Positions 1 to 5,051 of a DNA stretch of 6,391 bases are shown here, in pieces. The notes beneath the pieces are model-generated. The model ran no database searches. It was not told the origin of the DNA and was given only the letters and a program-made list of their open reading frames with translations. Numbering within the stretch: position 1 is the stretch's first letter; the number at the start of each line of letters is the position of its first letter. A program made the translations under genes and the position numbers. This DNA comes from Bacteroidota bacterium (lineage in GTDB: Bacteria; Bacteroidota; Bacteroidia; Flavobacteriales; Weeksellaceae), in the NCBI GenBank assembly GCA_023388015.1, contig JAEWHB010000155.1:1-6391 (forward strand). Direction: 5' to 3'.

Positions 1-49
1 GAACCCGTAAAACGAATGGAATAAGAATTTCTAACTCAAAACAAATTCC

Positions 50-57
50 TAATTTTG
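50..57 (+). promoter_or_regulatory. trmD: Candidate Bacteroidota -7 element of the trmD promoter
   Basis: The sequence TAATTTTG matches the TAnnTTTG -7 consensus of the Bacteroidota housekeeping sigma factor at every fixed position. It ends 7 bp before the trmD ATG, so transcription would begin almost at the start codon, giving a leaderless or nearly leaderless mRNA. No clear TTG -33 element is seen about 19 bp upstream (an AATTTC stretch lies there), so the call rests on the -7 element and its position alone. Confidence 0.45.
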
Positions 58-64
58 CGCCATT

Positions 65-745
65 ATGCGCATAGACATCATCACCGTTTTACCCGAATTA
101 CTCAAAAGCCCGTTTGAGGCTTCCATCCTGAAACGTGCTCAGGACAAAGGACTCGTAGAAGTTCATTTGCACAACCTCAGAGATTATTCGCTTGGCAACT
201 ACAAACAAGTCGATGATTATCAGTACGGTGGCGGCGCCGGAATGGTTATGATGATCGAACCTATCGATAAATGCATTTCAAAATTACAATCCGAAAGAGA
301 TTATGATGAAATCATTTATCTCACACCCGACGGGGTAACGCTCAATCAAAACATTGCCAACGAACTTTCACTCAAAGGCAATATCATTATGCTTTGCGGA
401 CATTACAAAGGCGTGGATCAGCGCGTGCGCGATTTATTTGTTACCCGCGAAATTTCCATCGGGGATTACGTTTTGAGTGGAGGTGAACTTGCGGCAGCGG
501 TTCTTGCCGACAGCATCATACGACTGCTTCCGGGCGTTCTCAATGATGAAACCTCTGCCCTCTCCGACTCTTTTCAGGATGATTTATTGGCTCCCGAAGT
601 TTATACCCGACCATCGGAATACAAAGGTTTAAAGGTTCCCGATATTTTATTGTCAGGCGATTTTGCTAAAATTGAAGAATGGCGTCATCAGAATGCCATC
701 GAACGCACAAAAATTCGCCGTCCCGATTTATTGGATAAAAAATAA
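65..745 (+). CDS. trmD: tRNA (guanine-N1)-methyltransferase TrmD
   Basis: TrmD uses S-adenosylmethionine to methylate N1 of G37, next to the anticodon, in tRNAs reading CUN, CCN and CGG codons; this prevents +1 frameshifting and is essential in most bacteria. The 226-residue product is complete, slightly shorter than the roughly 255-residue E. coli protein. Visible family signatures are QYGGGAGM (53-60), LCGHYKGVDQRV (110-121) and EISIGDYVLSGGELAA (129-144), which form the SPOUT trefoil-knot SAM site; DSFQDDLL (168-175), the segment that carries the catalytic aspartate; YTRP (180-183); and the C-terminal tRNA-binding part with LLSGDF (195-200) and RRPDLL (219-223). The ATG start gives the canonical N-terminus MRIDIITVLPE. 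It acts in the cytoplasm as a homodimer. The ribosomal-protein neighbours known from E. coli (rpsP, rimM, rplS) are not seen downstream; the next gene begins 85 bp later and belongs to a separate unit. Confidence 0.98.
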   Translation: MRIDIITVLPELLKSPFEASILKRAQDKGLVEVHLHNLRDYSLGNYKQVDDYQYGGGAGMVMMIEPIDKCISKLQSERDYDEIIYLTPDGVTLNQNIANELSLKGNIIMLCGHYKGVDQRVRDLFVTREISIGDYVLSGGELAAAVLADSIIRLLPGVLNDETSALSDSFQDDLLAPEVYTRPSEYKGLKVPDILLSGDFAKIEEWRHQNAIERTKIRRPDLLDKK

Positions 746-778
746 TTTGTAACTTTCTGAAATCTTAATTCTTAACGC

Positions 779-801
779 AACCTTTTGTTTTTTTTTTCGT
801 C
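779..801 (+). promoter_or_regulatory. Candidate ECF sigma promoter of the lipoprotein-sigma-barrel operon
   Basis: AAC at 779-781 and CGTC at 798-801 are separated by exactly 16 bp, and 14 of those 16 spacer bases are T, including a run of ten at 788-797. AAC-N16-CGT is the general form of group 4 (ECF) sigma promoters as known from Bacillus SigW and relatives, where T-rich spacers also influence recognition. Transcription would start near 808, leaving a leader of roughly 20 nt before the lipoprotein ATG at 831. The ECF sigma gene lies in the transcribed unit, so positive autoregulation is the natural inference. It is a single site with no second copy in the window to compare. A weaker alternative is a -7-like TAACTTTC at 750-757. 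Confidence 0.45.
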
Positions 802-830
802 TGTACTTAAAAGGATTAAGGGTTAAATTT

Positions 831-1244
831 ATGAAGAATATTAAATGGATGGCGGTACTGGCTTTCTCTGGCTTTTTTTTCAATGCCTGTTTAGATGACG
901 AGCCGGTTGCCAGAGTTGAATATAAAAATGCACCTATTGACAGTGTTCATATAGGCGAAATACGTCCGGCACGTATGGTAACGGAGATTACGACTTTTTT
1001 TACTCGTAATAATGAATGTGAAGTGTTTTTTGATTATGATTATCAAATTGCAGGCAAAGAGCGAACCATTACGGTTATTACCTCCAATATCCAAAATGGA
1101 CCTTGCCAAGAAATCCAACAGGTAAGCTCCAATTTATTGCAGTTTAAACCGGAAGAGAGTGGCAACTATACGTTTAGATTTTGGTCGGGTAATAATGAGA
1201 ATGATGAACCTCAATTCATTATCCATAAAATAGAAATTCCTTAA
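831..1244 (+). CDS. Putative surface-exposed lipoprotein in an ECF sigma operon
   Basis: This 137-residue protein has a short basic N-terminus, a hydrophobic stretch (about 6-17) and a lipobox-like FFNAC ending at Cys20, so it should be exported by Sec, lipidated and cleaved by signal peptidase II. The residues after the cysteine are LDDE, which resembles the acidic lipoprotein export signal that sends lipoproteins to the outer leaflet of the outer membrane in Flavobacteriia and Bacteroides. The mature part of about 117 residues holds two further cysteines (63 and 92) that could form a disulfide, and alternating hydrophobic residues plus a GNYTFRFWSG segment (111-120) that suggest a small beta-sandwich fold; this is inference, as no named family is recognised. 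The gene is first in the unit, ends 9 bp before the sigma gene, and may supply the surface or sensing component of the system. Confidence 0.8.
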   Translation: MKNIKWMAVLAFSGFFFNACLDDEPVARVEYKNAPIDSVHIGEIRPARMVTEITTFFTRNNECEVFFDYDYQIAGKERTITVITSNIQNGPCQEIQQVSSNLLQFKPEESGNYTFRFWSGNNENDEPQFIIHKIEIP

Positions 1245-1253
1245 ATAACATAC

Positions 1254-1808
1254 TTGGATGAGAATCTGGAAATATTAATCCGCCAATGCCAGAAAAAACA
1301 GCGGAATGCGCAGGAAGATATTTACAAAAAATATTCTTCCGTATTATTTTCTGTTTGTTTACGTTACACAAATTCTTATGAAGATGCTCAAGATGTATTT
1401 CAGGATGGGTTTATCATGATTTTCAACAAAATAAATCAATTTCGGTTTGAAGGATCATTTGAAGGATGGTTAAAAAGAATCATGGTAAATACATGCATTG
1501 AAAGACATCGCGGAAAAAATCACCTCTATATTATTAATGAAGAAATAATTGCCGATGAAAATTCAGATGAAATGGAACTTGAATCGGAAGAATATAATTA
1601 TGCTGACCTTCTAGAATTTGTACGGGCATTACCAGACCGTTATCAGCAAGTGTTCAACCTTTATGCAATTGAAGGTTATTCGCACCAACAAATTGCTGAT
1701 TTATTGAAGATTTCCGTTGGAACTTCAAAATCTAATTTATCTCGAGCCAGAGAGAAATTAAAAGATTTGATAAAAAAAAATAGTGAAATAAACATAATGT
1801 CAAAATGA
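1254..1808 (+). CDS. ECF-type RNA polymerase sigma-70 factor
   Basis: This 184-residue protein has the two-domain form of ECF (group 4) sigma factors and directs core RNA polymerase to AAC/CGT-type promoters. Sigma region 2 spans about 20-88, with DAQDVFQDGFIMIF (44-57) as the region 2.2 core-binding helix and GSFEGWLKRIMVNTCIERHR (67-86) covering the -10 recognition part. An acidic linker (95-115) follows, then region 4 (about 117-173) with LPDRYQQVFNLYAIEGYS and the helix-turn-helix HQQIADLLKISVGTSKSNLSRAREKL. No in-frame ATG exists before Met55, deep inside region 2. An in-frame stop (that of the preceding gene) lies four codons upstream, so TTG at 1254 is the only reasonable start and gives a family-typical N-terminus. 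Its TGA overlaps the ATG of the next gene (ATGA, 1805-1808), which argues for translational coupling to its likely regulator. A run of nine A residues lies at 1772-1780, near the 3' end. Confidence 0.95.
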   Translation: MDENLEILIRQCQKKQRNAQEDIYKKYSSVLFSVCLRYTNSYEDAQDVFQDGFIMIFNKINQFRFEGSFEGWLKRIMVNTCIERHRGKNHLYIINEEIIADENSDEMELESEEYNYADLLEFVRALPDRYQQVFNLYAIEGYSHQQIADLLKISVGTSKSNLSRAREKLKDLIKKNSEINIMSK

Positions 1809-3220
1809 GAAATTTAATTGACAAGTATTTTAAATCCAAATTGGATGTACCCCAAGAACCTCCCGCAGGCGCATGGGAGTTTATTCAAAATCATATTCCA
1901 AAAAAAGAGAAGAAACGTTTCTTTCCTCTTTGGGTTCAGTTTTCAGGCATTGCAGCATTGGCATTGTTTACGGTAGGCGGTGCTTATATTTTTGATGCTC
2001 TTGATTCAAAATCAGATCCTGCATTAAATCCTAATTCTAATGAATCTGTTGTAACAAATCATGAGAGTTTTATTGAAAAGGAGTTGGAGTTGGATTCGGA
2101 TTCAAAACCAAATGAAACTAACACAACAAACCCTGAGTCGACTAATAATCAGCATGTTGAAAATAATAATTCAATACTGACTGACAAGGAGAAAATTACG
2201 TTTATTGTAAGCAATTCTAACATTAATCAAAAACACATACATGAAAATAATTCAACTTTCTTCAATCCTTTAAACAATTTAGATGAAAATAATCCCACTA
2301 AATCTGAGGATTCAGTGTGGAAATTACCTGTATGGAATTCTAATAATTTAGCAGCAACAAATCAAAATTCGAAACCAAATCCATTTTCAAATCCTCTCTT
2401 GGATGAACTTGAGAAGGAGAATAAGGAGTTGATTGCTTTAAATTCTAAAGCAGTCAAGAAGAAAAAGTCAAATAAAGATTTAAAAAAGAAAATCAAATTT
2501 GACCGGTTCCATATTTCCGGATTTGTATCTCCCATGGCATTAAATTCCTTTGTTGGAAACTCCATGCTGGCAGACGAAATGGGCCAATACAAAACTGAAA
2601 ATAATGTAACACTTTCCTATGGAATCAAGGGAGCATATGCTTTGAACTCAAGAGTTAAAATCCGAACAGGTGTAACAGTTACGGGATTTGAGCAAATTAC
2701 TAAAAATGTTCCTTTGGTAGCAAATGTCCAAAACAATTCTCTTTCATCTTCGATTAATAGAAATTTCCAAGACAATATAAACTACAACGGTGAACTGCGA
2801 ATTGGAAATAATTTGTCTGCAGATGTGTTAAATGGCGAGCTTAATTACGCAACTTTAGAAGGAAACATCCAGCAACAATCCCAATACATCGAAATTCCGA
2901 TTGAAGCTGAAGTTTCTCTTGTTAAAACCAATTCTATAGGAATCAGTGCAACCGGAGGTGGAAGTACCTGGTTACTTTCCAAAAATAAAATTTATGCGCA
3001 TACCGATGATTACACCGAAGAACTTGGCAAGGCAGATAATCTTAACAAAACAACTTTTAGTGCAAATGCCGGATTAAAGTTTGATATGAATATCATGGAA
3101 AATATTCAAATCAATGTTGAACCCAATTTTAAATATTTAATCAATCCAGTCAACGATATTGAGAAGTACAATCCTTATACAGTTGGTGTAAATGCAGGTG
3201 TAACGGTTTCTTTGAAATAA
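1805..3220 (+). CDS. Anti-sigma-like membrane protein with a C-terminal PorT-like beta-barrel domain
   Basis: The 471-residue protein reads in blocks. Residues 1-39 are a basic cytoplasmic segment with VPQEPPAGAWEFIQNHIP, resembling the short N-terminal motif of Bacteroidota anti-sigma-like proteins encoded beside ECF sigma genes. Residues about 40-63 are one transmembrane helix. Residues 65-195 are a low-complexity, Asn/Ser/Thr/Glu-rich stretch likely to be disordered in the periplasm. Residues 198-232 are highly charged, probably helical, with a Lys-rich run at 217-231. Residues 234-471 alternate polar and hydrophobic residues as in outer-membrane beta-barrel domains, with the SQYIEIPIEAEV segment (359-370) resembling the YLEIPL signature of PorT/OMP_b-brl_2 families and a C-terminus ending VTVSLK. 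The ATGA overlap with the sigma gene supports a role as its partner. Binding of the sigma factor is inferred from position and the N-terminal motif. No FecR domain or zinc-binding (ZAS) motif is seen. Confidence 0.75.
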   Translation: MRNLIDKYFKSKLDVPQEPPAGAWEFIQNHIPKKEKKRFFPLWVQFSGIAALALFTVGGAYIFDALDSKSDPALNPNSNESVVTNHESFIEKELELDSDSKPNETNTTNPESTNNQHVENNNSILTDKEKITFIVSNSNINQKHIHENNSTFFNPLNNLDENNPTKSEDSVWKLPVWNSNNLAATNQNSKPNPFSNPLLDELEKENKELIALNSKAVKKKKSNKDLKKKIKFDRFHISGFVSPMALNSFVGNSMLADEMGQYKTENNVTLSYGIKGAYALNSRVKIRTGVTVTGFEQITKNVPLVANVQNNSLSSSINRNFQDNINYNGELRIGNNLSADVLNGELNYATLEGNIQQQSQYIEIPIEAEVSLVKTNSIGISATGGGSTWLLSKNKIYAHTDDYTEELGKADNLNKTTFSANAGLKFDMNIMENIQINVEPNFKYLINPVNDIEKYNPYTVGVNAGVTVSLK

Positions 3221-3228
3221 ATGAAGTT

Positions 3229-3753
3229 TTAACGGAGAACTTTTTCCTCCACCAAAACCCTTTCAATAAACGCCCGGAGCAAATCAACATGGTTTCGGGC
3301 GATTCTTTTTCCTACAAAGGAAGAAACATACGGTCCAATGATCAAAATCAAACCGATTAAATTGGTCCAAACCCAAAAACTCCCGATTCCCAATGCCAAT
3401 TCAATCCAACCATACAAGCCGGTTGTGAGCATAATAGCACCACCCAAACCATAAGAAAACATAAAAAATGTCCAGATCGAAGTACGCGGACCAAATACAC
3501 CTCTGATCGTGATTTTGGACGGTTTATCCGGATCTTTTTCTATTCTTAATTCCAATTGAGGCGCCCAATATTTATCCTGATCCTGAATAACACTAATTCT
3601 TCCAACTTCCGTATTGCAAAAACCGCTCAAAACCTTACTCCGGTTTTTGAGATGAATATTTACTTTTTCTGAAAATTCCCCGGCCGACATCTTTGAAACA
3701 ATCTTAAACCTCGGTCTCGTCCTTATCGCGTTGATCACAATTTCATTCTTCAT
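3229..3753 (-). CDS. Hypothetical protein with two transmembrane segments
   Basis: I do not recognise a named family. The 174-residue product has a soluble N-terminal part of about 90 residues containing beta-like stretches (RFKIVSKMSAGEFSEKVNIHL, YWAPQLELRIEKD, SKITIRGVFGP), then two predicted membrane helices (about 93-114 and 119-145, rich in Gly, Trp and Phe), and a C-terminal amphipathic helix (150-174) with charged residues. There is no signal peptide, so the N-terminal domain and tail are probably both cytoplasmic, joined by a helical hairpin in the inner membrane. The gene converges on the beta-barrel gene with only 8 bp between the stops and diverges from the ATL gene across 49 bp. 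The ATG at 3753 is a reasonable start; no ribosome binding site helps the choice. It is likely a real gene because it fills the space between its neighbours and has ordinary composition. Confidence 0.75.
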   Translation of the reverse strand: MKNEIVINAIRTRPRFKIVSKMSAGEFSEKVNIHLKNRSKVLSGFCNTEVGRISVIQDQDKYWAPQLELRIEKDPDKPSKITIRGVFGPRTSIWTFFMFSYGLGGAIMLTTGLYGWIELALGIGSFWVWTNLIGLILIIGPYVSSFVGKRIARNHVDLLRAFIERVLVEEKVLR

Positions 3754-3778
3754 TCAGAAAATAAATAGGATTAATGTC

Positions 3779-3786
3779 TAAATTTA
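3779..3786. promoter_or_regulatory. Possible shared -7 element in the divergent 3754-3802 gap
   Basis: TAAATTTA is its own reverse complement and matches TAnnTTTG on both strands at seven of eight positions. It lies 16 bp before the ATL start and 25 bp before the start of the two-TM gene, so it could serve either gene. No TTG -33 element at the expected distance is seen on either strand, and an AT-rich gap could contain such a match by chance. Confidence 0.2.
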
Positions 3787-3802
3787 CAAACAAATCGTTT
3801 AG

Positions 3803-4132
3803 ATGGCAGCCAAGGAAGAATCTTTTTATGATAAAGTCTATGAAGTCACCCGAAAAATTCCATTTGGAAAAGTAACTTCCTATGGCGCTATCGCAGAATT
3901 CATCGGTCGGAAAGGGTCTGCTCGAATGGTTGGCTACGCTATGAACAACGCGGGAAACCATCCCGATGTTCCTGCTCATCGCGTCGTCAACCGAAACGGA
4001 CTCCTCACCGGAAAACACCATTTCTCACCTCCTGATTTAATGAATCAATTGCTTGAAAACGAAGGAATTAAAATCGAAAATGATAAAATAATAAATTTTA
4101 AAGAAGTATTCTGGAAACCGGAGATTGAATGA
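3803..4132 (+). CDS. atl: Alkyltransferase-like protein (ATL, MGMT family without the reactive cysteine)
   Basis: This 109-residue protein corresponds to the DNA-binding domain of O6-alkylguanine-DNA alkyltransferases. Family features are FYDKVYEVTRKIPFGKVTSYGAIAEFIG (8-35), with Tyr27 at the position of the nucleotide-flipping tyrosine; SARMVGYAMNNAG (39-51), with Arg41 as the arginine finger; and PAHRVV (57-62). In active alkyltransferases the last motif is PCHRV; here Ala58 replaces the alkyl-accepting Cys, so the protein cannot accept an alkyl group there. ATL proteins known from fission yeast Atl1 and E. coli YbaZ bind O6-alkylguanine, flip the base and bring in nucleotide excision repair. 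Length and lack of an N-terminal domain fit ATL proteins. It acts in the cytoplasm on DNA. The stop codon sits inside the first units of a TGAA tandem array. Confidence 0.93.
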   Translation: MAAKEESFYDKVYEVTRKIPFGKVTSYGAIAEFIGRKGSARMVGYAMNNAGNHPDVPAHRVVNRNGLLTGKHHFSPPDLMNQLLENEGIKIENDKIINFKEVFWKPEIE

Positions 4133-4160
4133 ATGAATGAATGAATGAATGAATGAATGA
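4126..4160 (+). repeat. TGAA tetranucleotide tandem array, 8.75 copies
   Basis: Thirty-five uninterrupted bases repeat TGAA, starting within the last codons of the ATL gene and including its TGA stop at 4130-4132. A 10-bp spacer and a further TTGAATGA (4169-4176) may be a decayed extension. On the plus strand the array places a TGA in every frame within 12 bases, so copy-number change cannot extend the ATL protein. Slipped-strand copy-number variation is likely, but a coding consequence is not. Confidence 0.95.
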
Positions 4161-4184
4161 CTAAATAATTGAATGACCTAATTT

Positions 4185-4231
4185 AACTTTGACAAAGTTT
4201 TATGCGTTGTGAAGATAACTTTGTCAAAGTT
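4185..4231. repeat. Perfect 15-bp inverted repeat with self-palindromic arms; possible bidirectional terminator
   Basis: The left arm AACTTTGACAAAGTT (4185-4199) and right arm AACTTTGTCAAAGTT (4217-4231) are exact reverse complements separated by 17 bp. Each arm is itself a 7-bp palindrome around a single central base, so the element can fold as one long hairpin or two small ones. It lies between the convergent ATL and formyltransferase genes, the usual place for a terminator serving both strands, but no T-run follows on either strand. Similar AACTTTGTCAAAGTT sequences are, from memory, common between genes in Chryseobacterium-like genomes, so it may instead belong to a dispersed repeat family. 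Confidence 0.85.
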
Positions 4232-4250
4232 CCGTCCAATTAATTACCCT

Positions 4251-5051
4251 CTACCTCACTTCCTTCTGCATCCTCTTGTATTTCAAATACTGAAAAATCG
4301 TCGGATGATTATAATTCGTTTTCTCGTCCACTTCTCCTACTTTCCGGGCTTTCGGCTCCAATCCCTTTTCCATTTCTTTGATAATTCTCGCTTGATTTTC
4401 CGCAATTCCAACCATTCCCTTCCAACTCAACGTAAAATAACTATCGCCTTTTTCCACCGAAACTCTGTCCTGATGTAGAATATCTCCTGTGTCCACTCCA
4501 CTGTCCAGCCAAAAAACCGTATAACCGATTTTTTCCGGTTCGCCATTGAAAACCGCCCAAAACGGCGAATGAACACCCCGATAATCCGGCGTAATTCCGG
4601 GATGACCGCCAATGACTTTTCCATTTACCAAATCCCGGACTTTTTTACCCACCCAATAGCCCGTATGCACCAACAACAAATCCGGCTGAAGGGATTTTAT
4701 GAATTCCAAAGTTTCGGGCTTTCCATAATCATCGGTCTGATGGGTTTCGAAACTGTAATTTTCAATAATGGAATGAATTTCTTCGGAATTATAAATCTGA
4801 TGAAAGATTTCACGGTCCTTTTTTCCGTTTAAAATTTTATAATAAATCCGACCTAAAATTTGCAGAAAAACTTTCCAATATCCATACTTTTTTCCGGCAA
4901 TTTTAAGATAGGAAAAATCGACACCTTTTTGATGTTTATTCGCATTCACAACACCCACCAAATTCACGTCCTTTTCCAATAAAACACTCAGGGTTTTATC
5001 GAAAATAATTCCGGTGCCGAAAAGGCAAACAACGCGAATCGGCTTATTCAT
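4251..5051 (-). CDS. Formyltransferase-family protein, probably acting on a surface glycan
   Basis: This 266-residue protein has the formyl_trans_N fold shared by GART, methionyl-tRNA formyltransferase and sugar N-formyltransferases, which transfer formyl from N10-formyltetrahydrofolate to an amine. Residues 5-36 form a Rossmann-like start (RVVCLFGTG). LQPDLLLVHTGYWV (121-134) precedes the catalytic loop GGHPGITPDYRGVHSPFW (148-165), and GYTVFWLDSGVDTGDILHQ (176-194) carries Asp187, equivalent to the catalytic Asp of GART; His150 is the catalytic His. The Asn that normally stands two residues before that His (NxH) is Gly148 here. A basic, aromatic insertion (54-84) is unlike Fmt, and there is no Fmt-type C-terminal domain, so this is not the initiator-tRNA enzyme. 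The start overlaps the end of the deacetylase gene by 8 bp (ATGAATAA), implying coupled translation. The substrate cannot be read from sequence; a sugar amine is the inference from its neighbour. Confidence 0.85.
   Translation of the reverse strand: MNKPIRVVCLFGTGIIFDKTLSVLLEKDVNLVGVVNANKHQKGVDFSYLKIAGKKYGYWKVFLQILGRIYYKILNGKKDREIFHQIYNSEEIHSIIENYSFETHQTDDYGKPETLEFIKSLQPDLLLVHTGYWVGKKVRDLVNGKVIGGHPGITPDYRGVHSPFWAVFNGEPEKIGYTVFWLDSGVDTGDILHQDRVSVEKGDSYFTLSWKGMVGIAENQARIIKEMEKGLEPKARKVGEVDEKTNYNHPTIFQYLKYKRMQKEVR

Noticed and set aside
781..814. Possible trmD terminator: CCTTTT (781-786) with AAAAGG (809-814) around a T-run
   Set aside because: The stem is six AT-rich pairs with a 22-nt loop that contains the T-run itself, the wrong order for an intrinsic terminator. 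The T-run is better explained as an ECF promoter spacer.
891..1118. 75-residue minus-strand open frame opposite the lipoprotein gene
   Set aside because: It lies wholly inside a better-supported gene, has no recognisable domain and no sign of its own start context.
3743..4021. 92-residue minus-strand open frame opposite the ATL gene
   Set aside because: It mirrors the conserved ATL coding frame and overlaps the start of the two-TM gene; it is a shadow frame.
4126..4160. TGAA array as a phase-variation switch for the ATL protein
   Set aside because: The stop codon is formed by the second repeat unit, so changes in copy number cannot alter the protein product.
4189..4194. TTGACA, a sigma-70 -35 consensus, within the inverted repeat
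   Set aside because: Bacteroidota promoters do not use TTGACA/TATAAT, and the bases are fully explained by the palindrome.
4209..4832. Plus-strand open frames at 4209-4478 and 4569-4832
   Set aside because: Both lie opposite the formyltransferase gene, whose catalytic motifs fix the true strand and frame; the first also begins inside the inverted repeat.
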